From assembly GCA_963710615.1 (NCBI GenBank), contig CAVQBF010000007.1, positions 1 through 64,000 on the forward strand: a stretch of 64,000 nt of DNA. The letters are read 5' to 3'. Position numbers and translations under genes: made by a program. The notes under the pieces were generated by a model, which was not told where the DNA came from, made no database searches, and was given only the letters and a program-made list of their open reading frames with translations. Shown here one piece after another: positions 8,932 to 19,881 of the stretch (the stretch's first letter is position 1; each line of letters opens with the position of its first letter). The stretch is from GCA-2746605 sp963710615. Lineage in GTDB: Bacteria; Bacteroidota; Ignavibacteria; Ignavibacteriales; Melioribacteraceae.

Positions 8932-9939
8932 ATGACAAAGAAATACTTACTTATCTTTTTATCATTAATGTTTTTAACCGGATGTGTAAAAGAAATAAAA
9001 AATAATGATGCCGATTCAGATGAGAAAGTTATTGATTATGGTTTGGTTGTTCACGGTGGAGCCGGATATATTTACGAGGGAAGATATAGTGAGGAAGAAG
9101 AGAAAAATTATAAAGACAAGCTATCTGAAGCTCTAATTTTAGGTAAGGATATTTTAGAAAGCGGCGGCTCAGCTGTTGATGCTGTTGAAACTGTAATAAG
9201 AGTTTTAGAAGACTCCCCGCTTTTTAATGCAGGAAAGGGAGCTGTATTAAATGAGGAAGGAAATGCAGAGCTTGATGCATCTATAATGAGCGGTAAAGAC
9301 CTAAATGCAGGCGGTGTTGCTAGTTTAAAACATATTAAGAATCCAATTACACTTGCAAGATTTGTGATGGAGCATTCCCCTCATGTACTGCTTTTTGGTG
9401 ATGGCGCTGAAAAATTTGCCGATGAGTTTGGACTTCAAAAAGTTGAAAATGATTACTTCAAAACCGAAGAAAAAATTCAGGAATATAAGAATAGTGCTTT
9501 ATTATTCACAGATGAAATCTACAAATTTGGAACTGTTGGATGTGCAGCACTAGATAAAGATGGAAATTTAGCAGCTGGAACATCAACAGGCGGAATGGCA
9601 GGTAAGAAATTTGGGAGGGTTGGTGACTCACCAATCATTGGAGCGGGGACTTATGCAAATAATAGGACATGTGCTTTATCAGCAACTGGGCATGGTGAAT
9701 ATTTTATACGCAATGTAGTTACTCACGATATTTCTGCTCTTATGGAATATGGAAAATACTCACTAAAAGAAGCAGCAGAATTGGTAATTAATGAAAAACT
9801 TGTTAAACAAGAGGCTTTGGGTGGAATTATTGGAATCGATAATAAGGGTAATATAGTGATGTCTTTCAACACCGATGGAATGTTTAGGGGTTATATTACA
9901 AATAATTCAGAACCAATTGTTCAATTATATAAAGAATAG
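8932..9939 (+). CDS. Isoaspartyl peptidase / plant-type L-asparaginase, lipoprotein
   Basis: The 335-residue Ntn-hydrolase is of the IaaA/plant asparaginase family, which hydrolyses beta-aspartyl dipeptides and asparagine. Autocleavage before Thr201 in FGTVGCAA would expose the nucleophile, and GTSTGG and the substrate-binding RVGDSP segment are present. The N terminus is a lipoprotein signal with lipobox LTGC, so it is probably anchored in the outer membrane or periplasm. It is divergent from the C1 peptidase gene, 84 bases away. Both are peptide-degrading exported enzymes, which suggests shared use in peptide scavenging. Confidence 0.93.
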   Translation: MTKKYLLIFLSLMFLTGCVKEIKNNDADSDEKVIDYGLVVHGGAGYIYEGRYSEEEEKNYKDKLSEALILGKDILESGGSAVDAVETVIRVLEDSPLFNAGKGAVLNEEGNAELDASIMSGKDLNAGGVASLKHIKNPITLARFVMEHSPHVLLFGDGAEKFADEFGLQKVENDYFKTEEKIQEYKNSALLFTDEIYKFGTVGCAALDKDGNLAAGTSTGGMAGKKFGRVGDSPIIGAGTYANNRTCALSATGHGEYFIRNVVTHDISALMEYGKYSLKEAAELVINEKLVKQEALGGIIGIDNKGNIVMSFNTDGMFRGYITNNSEPIVQLYKE

Positions 9940-9954
9940 TATTAAAATTTTTTT

Positions 9955-10205
9955 ACTACTTATCAACACATATATATTTAAATATAGTATATATACTTTA
10001 AATAATAATAAATAATAAGTCTGTTAATATGTGGATAAGTAGATTTAATCCTACTTTTAGACTAATTTCAAAGAATTTTCTTATGTATGAATGTTAATAA
10101 TATCTTGATTATTTTTACTTTTCCACGACTGTTAAATTATCCTCGACTTATAAACAAACTGTTATATAAATATTATTCACTTACTAACATATTATCAACA
10201 TTCAG
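9955..10205. other. AT-rich gap with clustered DnaA-box-like sites (candidate oriC)
   Basis: This 335-base gene-free gap holds one perfect DnaA box (TTATCCACA on minus, 10030-10038) and two boxes with one mismatch (TTATCAACA at 9960-9968 and 10192-10200). It also has weaker matches near 10119, 10137 and 10148, and a very AT-rich stretch at 9969-10019. Genes to the left are mostly minus and those to the right mostly plus, as expected around a replication origin. mnmG/rsmG and two parS sites lie 10 kb away. This is an inference, because no dnaA gene is in the window. Confidence 0.4.
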
Positions 10206-10274
10206 GTCAAATTCAATTTTCCTTCGTCTTAAGTGAGTATTAAGTAAAAACTATAATAATAAAAAGGAGTTATT

Positions 10275-11999
10275 ATGATATTAAAACGCGTAATGCTTAT
10301 TTTTCTGATTTTAAGCTCAATTAATTTTGCTCAAAGCAAGTCGAAACTAATTGACGATTTACTGACTCGTTACCATGAATATGGATTGCTTAACGGATCT
10401 GTTCTGGTTGCAGAGAAAGGGGAAGTTATATTATCAAAAGGTTATGGTTTTGCAAATCTTGATTACGAAATTCCTAACTCAGAAAGTTCTGTTCATAGAG
10501 TTGGTTCCATTACAAAACAGTTCACTGCAGCAATTATAATGCAGCTTGTTGAGGAAGGAAAAGTAAAGCTTGATGAAAAAATGACAACGTATCTTAAAAA
10601 TTACAGAAAAGATACTGGGGATAAGGTTACAATTCATCACCTGCTTACTCACACATCCGGAATTCCTAGTTACACAGGATATCCAGGATTTTGGTCAGAC
10701 TCCTCCAGAAATCCGTACACAACAGACCAGCTGATAGAAAAGTTCTGCAGCGGCGATTTAGAGTTTGAGCCGGGCTCAAAGTTTTTATACAATAATAGCG
10801 GATATGTATTATTAGCCAAAGTAATAGAAGAAGTTACTGGAAAAAGCTATGAAGAAAACATGCAAGAAAGGATTTTTGATAGAATTGGTATGATGGATAC
10901 ATATTTAGAAAGGCCGGAGATAATAATCAAAAACCGGGCTTCAGGATATGATAAGCAAGCATTAAACTTAATAAACACAAGATATATGAATGTTAAAAAT
11001 GCAATCGGTGCCGGAGATATTGCCTCTACTGTAAAAGATCTTTATTTATGGGATCAGGCTTTATATACAGATAAAATTCTTTCTAATGAAAGTAAAAAGA
11101 AAGTCTTCACTCCCTTTCTATCAAACTACGGATATGGATGGGGAATTATGAAACTGGCAAGTCCTGTGGGAGGAGACAGTCTTACATTAATTACCCACAG
11201 CGGAGGAATCAATGGCTTTAACGCCTACATTGGTAGATTAATAGATGATAAGCACCTTATTGTTATATTGAATAATACTGGCGGTGCACCCATGGGAGAA
11301 ATGAGAGATAATATTGTTCAAATACTATATGACAGGGAATTTAACTACCCTAAAAAACCAATCGGCAACCACATTTTAACAGTAATTGAGGAAGAGGGAA
11401 TAGATCCTGCTATTGAAACATATAAGGTTTTAAAAGAGGAGGAGCAAGAGTCCTTTAATTTTGGTGAGGGAGAGCTAAATACTCTCGGATACATGCTTTT
11501 AAGAAATAATCAAGTTGATGAGGCCATAAAGGTTTTCCAGCTCAATATTGAAGAATACCCTAAGGCATTTAATACTTACGATAGCATGGGCGAAGCCTTT
11601 ATGGTTAAGGGTAATAAAGAAAAGGCAATAGAGTATTATAAAAAGTCAGTTGAATTAAATCCGCAAAACCAAAACGGATTTGATAAGTTGAAAGAATTAG
11701 GTGCTGATATTGAGAAACCAAAAGATGCAGAGGTCTCAGAAGATGTTTTAGTGAGTTATGTAGGAAACTATGAGCTTTTTCCAAACTTTATACTTTCAAT
11801 TACAAAAGAAGGAAATCAGCTTTATTCTCAGGCAACCGGACAAGCAAAATTTCCAATATTTCCCGAAACAGAAAAATTATTTTACTTAAAAGTAGTTCCT
11901 GCTAAAATTGAATTTATTAAAGATGATTCAGGTATTGTTAACAGCATAATGTTATTTCAAGGCGGAAGAGAAATGCCGGGAAAAAGAGTAGAAGAATAA
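10275..11999 (+). CDS. Secreted serine hydrolase (class C beta-lactamase/PBP4* family) with C-terminal TPR
   Basis: The 574-residue protein begins with a signal peptide (about 1-20) and a beta-lactamase-fold domain with Ser78-x-x-Lys81 (SITK), Tyr172-x-Asn (YNN) and HSGG at 308-311, the three class C/PBP motifs. After about residue 380 come TPR-like helices (AIKVFQLNIEEYPKAFNTYD and AIEYYKKSVELNPQN) and a small beta domain. Family members are peptidases or esterases acting on peptidoglycan peptides or D-amino acid substrates, and few are true beta-lactamases. The ATG follows AAAAAGGAG. It is monocistronic. Confidence 0.9.
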   Translation: MILKRVMLIFLILSSINFAQSKSKLIDDLLTRYHEYGLLNGSVLVAEKGEVILSKGYGFANLDYEIPNSESSVHRVGSITKQFTAAIIMQLVEEGKVKLDEKMTTYLKNYRKDTGDKVTIHHLLTHTSGIPSYTGYPGFWSDSSRNPYTTDQLIEKFCSGDLEFEPGSKFLYNNSGYVLLAKVIEEVTGKSYEENMQERIFDRIGMMDTYLERPEIIIKNRASGYDKQALNLINTRYMNVKNAIGAGDIASTVKDLYLWDQALYTDKILSNESKKKVFTPFLSNYGYGWGIMKLASPVGGDSLTLITHSGGINGFNAYIGRLIDDKHLIVILNNTGGAPMGEMRDNIVQILYDREFNYPKKPIGNHILTVIEEEGIDPAIETYKVLKEEEQESFNFGEGELNTLGYMLLRNNQVDEAIKVFQLNIEEYPKAFNTYDSMGEAFMVKGNKEKAIEYYKKSVELNPQNQNGFDKLKELGADIEKPKDAEVSEDVLVSYVGNYELFPNFILSITKEGNQLYSQATGQAKFPIFPETEKLFYLKVVPAKIEFIKDDSGIVNSIMLFQGGREMPGKRVEE

Positions 12000-12039
12000 T
12001 TTTACAAAACATTTTAGAATACTCATCATTAATAATTTT

Positions 12040-12077
12040 GTCACTCCGGCTTCCAACTTTTTGGAATGCCGGAGTCT
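12040..12077. repeat. Short palindromic repeat (GTCATTCC...GGAATC family), copy 2
   Basis: Arms ACTCCGGC (12043-12050) and GCCGGAGT (12068-12075) extend inward through TTCCAA / TTGGAA to a long hairpin, flanked by GTC and CTA as in the other copies. It lies between two plus-strand genes and could also act as a transcript end for the serine hydrolase. Confidence 0.65.
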
Positions 12078-12181
12078 AATTTAATACTTTACAAACATCA
12101 TATAAATAAATATAAATCCCTCAAAAAATTTACTATATTTAAAATCTAATCATTACCGCATCTTAAAACTTGGAGCAGCTC

Positions 12182-15100
12182 ATGAAAAGAATAATAGTGC
12201 CAACACTATTTATAATTTTATCATTTGTTTTAACTGACCTACAAGCTCAAAAAAAAGACACACTCTTAACAAGCTCATCACTATCTGAAATTAAGTTAAG
12301 AGGCATTGGGCCTGCATTTATGTCGGGCAGAATTGCTGATATAGCAATTCACCCGGAAAATAATAATATATGGTATGTTGCCGTTGGTTCGGGCGGAGTT
12401 TGGAAAACAGTAAATTCCGGGACCACATGGGAATCTATTTTTGACGGTCAGGGCTCATACTCAATTGGCTGTATTACAATTGACTTGAATAATCCCAATA
12501 TAATATGGGTAGGAACAGGAGAAAACGTTGGCGGAAGACATGTTGGCTACGGAGATGGAATTTATAGAAGTGAGGATGGCGGAAAGAGTTGGAAAAATAT
12601 GGGACTTAAAGAGTCTCAACATATTTCTAAGATTATTGTACACCCTGAAAACTCAAATGTAATTTACGTTGCAGCTCAGGGACCCCTTTGGAATAAAGGC
12701 GGAGAAAGAGGCTTTTATAAAACTTCTGACTTTGGAGAATCATGGAAAAAAACACTCGGTGATGAGCAATGGACAGGAGTTACCGATATTGTTATTGATC
12801 CACGGGATCCAAATCTAATTTATGCTGCAACTTGGCAGAGACACAGGAATGTCGCATCTTATATGGGGGGCGGACCCGGTTCAGGTATTCACCGATCTAA
12901 GGATGGCGGAGAAACATGGGAAGAATTAAAGAAGGGCTTGCCAAAAACCAATATGGGAAAGATTGGATTAGCAATTTCTCCTCAAAAACCAGATGTAATT
13001 TATGCCGCTATTGAATTAGATAGAAGAACCGGAGGAGTATTCAGATCTGATAATCGAGGAGCATCGTGGAAAAAAATGAGCGAGACGGTTTCTGGAGCAA
13101 CGGGACCTCATTATTATCAAGAACTATATGCTAGTCCGCATCAGTTTGATAAACTTTATTTGGTCGATGTAAGAATGCAGGTTTCGGAAGATGGAGGCAA
13201 AACTTTCGAAAGAATGAGTGAGAAAAATAAGCATTCAGATAACCATTCGATTAATTTTAGACTGGATGATCCGAATTACTTGTTAGTTGGAACAGACGGC
13301 GGAATTTACGAAACCTTTGACGACACTAAAAATTGGAGGTTTATTAATAATCTGCCCGTTACTCAGTTTTATAAGGTTGCTGTTGATGATAGTAAACCAT
13401 TTTATAATGTATATGGCGGAACCCAAGATAATAGTACGCAAGGAGGTCCTTCAAGGACAGATAATGTTCATGGAATTAGAAATTCTGACTGGTTCTTAAC
13501 TCTTGGTGGGGACGGTCACCAACCGGCAACCGAGCCCGGAAACCCCAATATTATTTACTCTGAATCACAAGAAGGTTATTTATCAAGAATTGATATGTCA
13601 ACCGGAGAAATTATATCAATTCAACCTCAGCCTGATGAAGGTGAGCCATATGAAAGATTTAATTGGGACTCGCCGATTTTGGTTAGTCCGCATAGTCCGA
13701 CAACAATTTACTTTGCGTCACAAAGATTGTGGAGGTCAGATGATAGAGGCGATAGCTGGATACCCATTTCTAAAGATCTTACACTTAATCAGGAAAGATT
13801 TAAGTTGCCGATAATGGATAAGACTTGGAGCTGGGATTCTCCTTGGGATGTTTACGCAATGTCAAACTACAATACAATTACATCTATTTCAGAATCACCA
13901 AAAAAAGAAGGTCTGATATATATTGGAACAGATGATGGGATAATTCAGGTTACTGAAGACGGCGGAAAGAATTGGAGAAAGATAGAGGTCGGCAGTCTTC
14001 CAAATGTTCCGGCTACGGCATTTGTAAATGATATTAAGGCGGACTTGTTCGATGTAAATACAGTCTATGTTGTTTTAGATAACCACAAATACGGTGATCT
14101 GAATCCCTACTTATTAAGAAGTAACGACAAAGGGAATACCTGGAAATCGATAAAGGGTAATTTGCCGGAGAGAACATTGCTATGGAGAATAGTGCAGGAT
14201 CATATAAAGCCCGATCTTATGTTTTTGGGAACAGAGTTTGGAGTTTACCTTACAATTGATGGCGGAAGTGAATGGATTCAAATAAAAGGGGGTGCACCAA
14301 AAATTTCTTTCCGGGACTTAGCAATTCAGCGTAGAGAAAATGATTTGGTAGGTGCAACATTCGGCAGAGGATTTTATATTCTTGATGACTACTCATTTTT
14401 GCGTGAAATTAATCCGACTGATCTAAAGAAAAAAGAAGCAGAACTTTATACCGGCAGAGATGCTCTTCTTTATATTCCCCGTCCAGGTCATGGATTTAGT
14501 GAGAAGGGGTCGCAGGGAGCGTCTTATTTTACAGCAGAGAATCCTCCTTTTGGAGCAGTTTTCAATTACTATATAGCGGAGAATTATCAGACGCTAAAAA
14601 AGAGCAGGCAGGAGGCAGAGAAAAAATTAATTAAAGAAAATAAAAACATTGAGTTCCCTGGCTGGCAAGAGGTAGAGGCTGAACGACGGCAGGAAGATCC
14701 AATTATTTGGCTAACGGTTAAGGATGCTGATGGAAATGTTGTAAGAAAAATTGAGGGGAAAAATAAAAAAGGATTTAATCGTGTTGCATGGGATCTAAGA
14801 TACCCAAGTTTCCGCACAATTAATTTGCAAAGAGATTTGCCAAAAGAGGAAAGAAGTGGTTTTATGGTTCTGCCTGGTATTTATACTGTTACTCTATCCA
14901 AGCAAATAGATGGCGTTGTTACAGATTTAACCGGACCAAAAAGTTTCACTGTAAAAAGACTTTATGACGGAGCCCTTAAGAGAGCCGACGATGAAAAACA
15001 AGTAGCATTTACTAATGAAGTTACTAATCTTCAAAAATCACTAACAGCAGCAGAATTAAAGTTAAGTAATGCATCAAAAAAAGTAAATGCACTGCAGGCA

Positions 15101-15436
15101 GCCGCGATTAAAATAAGCAGTGATAACTCCGATGTTGTAGCCAAGATTTATAATGTTAAAAAGAAGCTGTTTGATTTAGATGAGGTTATGTACGGTAATA
15201 GATCTAAAAATGAAGTTGGTGAGAAAAATAATCCGACCATTATGGATAGATTTTATAATGCTTACGGAAGCAGCTCAAGATCGACATATGGCCCAACGCC
15301 TACACATGTTAAAAGTTTAGAGATTGCTAAGAAACAGTTTGCAGTTTTTGAGATTAATCTTGAACAACTAATAAAAACAGAAATGGAGCCGATAGAAAAA
15401 CTGCTCATTGAGGCTGGTGCGCCATTAGTTGAATAA
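12182..15436 (+). CDS. Secreted VPS10/sortilin-like Asp-box (BNR) beta-propeller protein
   Basis: The protein has about 1084 residues, with a signal peptide ending near QAQ and a large N-terminal region of repeated Asp-box motifs (SEDGGKSW, SKDGGETW, TEDGGKNW, SNDKGNTW). This is the seven- to ten-bladed propeller seen in sortilin N domains and BNR glycosidase-like proteins. A C-terminal region of about 300 residues is typical of the long secreted bacterial subfamily. The start at 12182 is chosen because GGAG sits eight bases upstream and the signal peptide begins there; a TTG at 12170 is the alternative. No T9SS tail is visible. A close paralogue lies at 24.0-27.3 kb. Ligand and substrate are unknown. 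Confidence 0.88.
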   Translation: MKRIIVPTLFIILSFVLTDLQAQKKDTLLTSSSLSEIKLRGIGPAFMSGRIADIAIHPENNNIWYVAVGSGGVWKTVNSGTTWESIFDGQGSYSIGCITIDLNNPNIIWVGTGENVGGRHVGYGDGIYRSEDGGKSWKNMGLKESQHISKIIVHPENSNVIYVAAQGPLWNKGGERGFYKTSDFGESWKKTLGDEQWTGVTDIVIDPRDPNLIYAATWQRHRNVASYMGGGPGSGIHRSKDGGETWEELKKGLPKTNMGKIGLAISPQKPDVIYAAIELDRRTGGVFRSDNRGASWKKMSETVSGATGPHYYQELYASPHQFDKLYLVDVRMQVSEDGGKTFERMSEKNKHSDNHSINFRLDDPNYLLVGTDGGIYETFDDTKNWRFINNLPVTQFYKVAVDDSKPFYNVYGGTQDNSTQGGPSRTDNVHGIRNSDWFLTLGGDGHQPATEPGNPNIIYSESQEGYLSRIDMSTGEIISIQPQPDEGEPYERFNWDSPILVSPHSPTTIYFASQRLWRSDDRGDSWIPISKDLTLNQERFKLPIMDKTWSWDSPWDVYAMSNYNTITSISESPKKEGLIYIGTDDGIIQVTEDGGKNWRKIEVGSLPNVPATAFVNDIKADLFDVNTVYVVLDNHKYGDLNPYLLRSNDKGNTWKSIKGNLPERTLLWRIVQDHIKPDLMFLGTEFGVYLTIDGGSEWIQIKGGAPKISFRDLAIQRRENDLVGATFGRGFYILDDYSFLREINPTDLKKKEAELYTGRDALLYIPRPGHGFSEKGSQGASYFTAENPPFGAVFNYYIAENYQTLKKSRQEAEKKLIKENKNIEFPGWQEVEAERRQEDPIIWLTVKDADGNVVRKIEGKNKKGFNRVAWDLRYPSFRTINLQRDLPKEERSGFMVLPGIYTVTLSKQIDGVVTDLTGPKSFTVKRLYDGALKRADDEKQVAFTNEVTNLQKSLTAAELKLSNASKKVNALQAAAIKISSDNSDVVAKIYNVKKKLFDLDEVMYGNRSKNEVGEKNNPTIMDRFYNAYGSSSRSTYGPTPTHVKSLEIAKKQFAVFEINLEQLIKTEMEPIEKLLIEAGAPLVE

Positions 15437-15514
15437 GTAAAGAAAAGATTAAATTGAAGAATATTAAAAGATATGCCGGTATTGCAGAACGCAAACCGGC
15501 AATACAGCGTTGAA

Positions 15515-18134
15515 TTAACGTTTCTTAAACCGTACTTGTCCATCTCCGGGATAACTCGCAACAATAGTATCTCCTGCAGAAAAATTATTCATTAGTAGTT
15601 CAGTTGATAAGAGGATTAACCAAATGCCTCTGAATAGTTCTCTTCAATGGCCTTGCTCCATATGTAATATCAGAGCCTATAGAAAGTAAGAAATCTTTCA
15701 CCTCTTCCTTAATTTCAATCTGAATGTTTTTCTCGCTTAACAACTTACTTACTCTTTGAAGCTGAATATCAATAATTTCTTTAAGCTCACTTTTTAACAG
15801 AGGTTTAAATAACACAACCTCATCTATTCTGTTAAGAAATTCAGGACGAATTGTTTTTCTAAGCAGATCACTTAACTTTACCCTTAAGTCAGCTAATATT
15901 TCTTCATAATTATCTTCATTAAACTCATGTAGTTTTTCTTGAAATAAATGCGAACCCAAATTTGAAGTCATAATAATTATTGTATTCTTAAAATCAACAG
16001 TTCGTCCTTGGTTATCAGTTAACCTTCCATCATCTAAAACCTGTAGTAAAATATTAAATACATCGGGATGAGCTTTTTCAATTTCATCAAGGAGCACAAC
16101 CGAGTAAGGTCTTCTTCTAACGGCTTCCGTTAACTGTCCGCCTTCTTCATAACCAATATATCCTGGAGGTGCACCGACCAAGCGAGAAACGGAGTGTTTT
16201 TCCATATACTCCGACATATCAATCCGAACCATAGCATGCTCATCGTTAAATAAGAACTCTGCTAATGCTCTGGCAAGCTCAGTTTTCCCAACGCCGGTTG
16301 TACCAATAAATATAAATGAACCGATAGGTCTTGCTGAATCCTGCAATCCAGCACGAGACCTTCTTATAGCATTAGCAACCGCATAAACCGCATCATCCTG
16401 ACCAACAACCCGTTTATGTAATTCATCCTCAAGCCTGACTAACTTTCCACGCTCGCTTTCAAGCATTTTACTTACTGGTATGCCTGTCCACTTAGCAACA
16501 ACTTCTGCAATATCTTCCGCATCAACTTCTTCTTTTAACATTTTTGTAGATTTTTGGATAATTATCAGCTCATCAGTTTCAGCTTTAATTTTCTTTTCAA
16601 GATCGGTGATTACGCCATATCTTATTTCTGCAACCTTACCAAAATTTCCTTCTCTTTCAAATTTCTCAGATTCATTTTTGGCAGATTCTATTTGACCTTT
16701 TAGACTTTGGATTGACTTTATTTTTTCCTTTTCCAAGGCCCAATGAGACCTTAGCTCATTTCTTTCTTCGAGCAAATTACTTAACTCACCCTTCAACTCA
16801 ACTAAGCGGGCTGCAGACTCTTTATCTTTTTCTCGCTTAAGAGCTTCCTTTTCTATTTCAAGTGTCTTAATTTTTCGCTCGATAGTGTCTAATTCCTCAG
16901 GCATTGAGTCAATTTCAATTCTTAACTTAGAAGCGGCTTCATCAATCAGATCGATTGCTTTGTCGGGCAAAAACCTATCCGAGATATAGCGATTAGAAAG
17001 TTGAGCCGCAGCTACAATTGCTCCATCTGTTATTCTCACACCATGATGCGCCTCGTACTTTTCTTTAAGTCCACGCAAAATTGAAACCGTATCTTCTTCG
17101 CTTGGTTCAGATACAATTACCGGCTGAAACCTTCTTTCCAAAGCCGCATCTTTTTCGATGTGTTTTTTGTACTCTTTAAGAGTTGTTGCCCCAATTGCAT
17201 GAAGTTCACCGCGAGCCAATGCCGGCTTAAGAATATTGGCAGCGTCCATTGCTCCATCCGTTTTGCCCGCCCCCACGAGCTGATGCATTTCATCAATAAA
17301 TAAAATTATTTCACCATTGGATTTTTGTACTTCTTTAATTACGGCTTTGACTCTTTCTTCAAACTGACCACGATATTGTGTGCCCGCAACAAGAGCGCCA
17401 AGATCAAGAGCAATAATTGTTTTTGATTTTAAGTTTTCAGGCACATCACCAGAGATGATTCTGTGTGCAAGTCCTTCGGCAATAGCAGTCTTACCAACTC
17501 CAGGTTCACCAATTAATACTGGATTATTTTTGGTTCTTCTGGATAAAACCTGAAGCACTCTTCGAATTTCTTCATCTCTTCCAATAACCGGATCTAACTT
17601 TCCTGAACGGGCCAACTCATTTAGATCGCGACCAAATTTTTTAAGCGACTGATATGTGTCTTCGGCATTTTGAGATGTAACGCGCTGAGTTCCGCGAATA
17701 TCTTTTAGAGCAGAAAGCACTACAGCTTTTGTAACATTATTTTTTTTTAATAAATCACCCACTCTTCCATCGTCTTCTGTTAGAGCTAAGAGCAAATGCT
17801 CGGTTGAAACAAATTCATCCTTTAAATTCTTAGCCTCTGCAGAAGCCTTGTCGAATAATTTTGCAGTGTTGTTTGATAATTGTTGATTGCCAACTCCAGC
17901 TCCTGAAACTTTTGGCAATTTCTCCAAAAGCTCACCGACTTTAACTTTCATCTGTGCAACATTTGCTCCGGTTTTTTGTACCATAGACTCAGCAACACTG
18001 CCGCCTTCTTGAAGCATTGAGGCAAAAACATGTTCAGGCTCGACGACTTGATTGTTATAGTTCTGAGCAATCTCGACGGCATTCTGAACAACCTCCTGTG
18101 CCTTTACAGTAAGCTTGTTTAGATTAAATGACAT
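15515..18134 (-). pseudogene. clpB: ATP-dependent disaggregase ClpB, C terminus shifted by a single-base indel
   Basis: ClpB is a hexameric AAA+ chaperone that rescues aggregated proteins with DnaK. The sequence shows the N domain (1-150), Walker A GEPGVGKT at 209-216, a coiled-coil middle domain (about 400-525), and a second AAA+ module with GTTGVGKT near 608 and GYIGYEEGG. The open frame stops at 15600 after LVNPLIN, but the next frame at once supplies ELLMNNF-SAGDTIV and runs to a stop at 15515. That restores the usual ClpB tail and a length of 872 residues. One extra base near 15601 explains this, probably an assembly error. A good AAGGAG precedes the ATG. It is singly transcribed. Confidence 0.93.
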
Positions 18135-18397
18135 TCTTTCTCCTTAAAAATTTTTGTTCTAATATATAATCTGTGTATTTAACAAGAATAATTATTAAAA
18201 GTTTCTAATCCTAAATTAGCAAAATCTAATATTAAGAGTACGGTTACAAAATATATAATAGGATATGCATATTCTCTAACTTACTTAATTAAAATAACTT
18301 AAGAGAGGTTAAAGATTGTATTAATGCTTAATTAATCGTAACTTTAAAGTTCTGTATTTTATAAATATTGCAAAAATCAACGTAATTTAAATTTAAA

Positions 18398-19758
18398 GTG
18401 ATTCACACAAACGAAGATACAATTGCTGCAATTGCCACTCCTTCAGGGGTCGGGGCTATTTCGGTTATAAGAGTAAGCGGACCTGAGAGTATTTCGTCGG
18501 TTGATAAAATATTTAAGGGCAAAGGGTCTTTAATTGATTTTGCTTCGCATACAATTCATTATGGCAAAATATTAGCTGAAGACCAAAAGACCATTGATGA
18601 TGTTTTGGTTTCAATTTTCAAATCACCGAACTCATATACCGGTGAAGAATCTGTTGAAATTAGTACTCATGGAAGTCAGTTAATTTGCAATAATATTTTA
18701 GAGCGTTTAGTAAAAAATGGCGTTCGTCTTGCTGAACCTGGTGAATTCACAAAAAGAGCGTTCTTAAATGGAAGAATAGATCTTTCTCAAGCTGAAGCGG
18801 TAATTGATATAATTAACTCGAGAACAAATGCTTCCCTTAAAGGGGCAAGAAATCAACTAGACGGTTTGCTTTCAAAAAAAGTAGATTCATTAAGACAAGA
18901 CTTGGTCAATTCCTCGTCATTAATTGAACTGGAGTTAGATTTTGCAGAAGAAGATATCGAATTTGTCTCATTCGAAAATGTTAAGCAAGAGCTTAATAAA
19001 ATAATTGAGGAAATCGAAAAGTTAATTGATTCGTATAAAATTGGCAAGGTTCTTCGTGACGGTGTTAATGTTGTTCTGGTTGGAAAGCCAAACGTAGGAA
19101 AATCATCCTTGCTGAATTATTTAGTAAAAGAGTCGCGGGCAATTGTTAGTCATATTCCAGGAACAACAAGGGATGTAATTAGAGAAGAGATTTCAATTGA
19201 TGGGATTTTATTTAAACTATTTGATACTGCAGGAATAAGAATTACAGAGGACGAAATTGAGAAAGAGGGTGTTTTAAGAAGTAGAAAAGCTGTAGAGAAT
19301 GCTGATATTATTATTTTAATTTCTGAGGTTCAATCGGAGTTTCCAAAAGATTTATATACAGAGCTTTTAGATTTAACTGACGAAGATAAAATAATTACTC
19401 TTGTAAATAAAATTGATTTAGATGAGGAGAACAAATATCTCGGAAGGTATTGAATGTCTCTGCAAAAACCGGGGAAGGGCTCTCAGAATTTATTGAGATA
19501 TTAAAAAAGAAAGGTTTAGTCTCAGAATCTTTTAGCGAAAAGAGTGCTGTTGTTTCAAATCTCAGACATAAAACAGCGCTTGAGAAAGCTAGGGAACATC
19601 TAGTTAAATCTGTTGAGTCAATTGAAAGTAAACTTAGTGGTGAATTTATTTCCGTTGATTTAAGAAATGCTGAAAGCGCTCTTGGAGAGATTATAGGAAT
19701 TGTTACAACAGACGATATACTTAATAATATTTTTTCTCAGTTTTGTATTGGAAAATAG
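18398..19758 (+). pseudogene. mnmE: tRNA modification GTPase MnmE, split by a one-base deletion
   Basis: MnmE works with MnmG to add (carboxymethyl)aminomethyl groups at U34 of tRNA. The sequence shows the N-terminal tetrahydrofolate-binding domain (ATPSGVGAISVIR), the G domain with GKPNVGKSS at 229-237, DTAG and NKID, and the essential C-terminal CIGK. The frame breaks at about 19447 (after KYLGR) and continues one base shifted as VLNVSAKTGEGL. Restoring one base gives a normal 453-residue protein. The start codon is GTG with a weak ribosome site. It is co-directional with mnmG, rsmG and murQ. Confidence 0.92.
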
Positions 19759-19788
19759 TGAAGTTTGTACGGAATGGTATTGAAGAAT

Positions 19789-19818
19789 GTCATTCCCGTG
19801 TGTTTTTATCGGGAATCT
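19789..19818. repeat. Short palindromic repeat (GTCATTCC...GGAATC family), copy 3
   Basis: Arms ATTCCCG (19792-19798) and CGGGAAT (19810-19816) are flanked by GTC and CTA, matching the other family members. It sits just after mnmE and before the two parS sites. Confidence 0.7.
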
Positions 19819-19833
19819 AATAAATTATTAAAT

Positions 19834-19849
19834 AGTTCCACGTGAAACA
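19834..19849. promoter_or_regulatory. parS-like centromere site 1
   Basis: AGTTCCACGTGAAACA matches the near-universal ParB-binding parS consensus TGTTNCACGTGAAACA at all but the first base. It lies 48 bases before a second, perfect copy, upstream of mnmG. Confidence 0.85.
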
Positions 19850-19881
19850 AAAGAGAATAATTTTCATCAAAACCAGAAATT

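Noticed and set aside
19450..19758. A separate 102-residue gene after mnmE
   Set aside because: Its sequence is the C-terminal part of MnmE, including the CIGK tail, shifted by one base. It is joined to mnmE.
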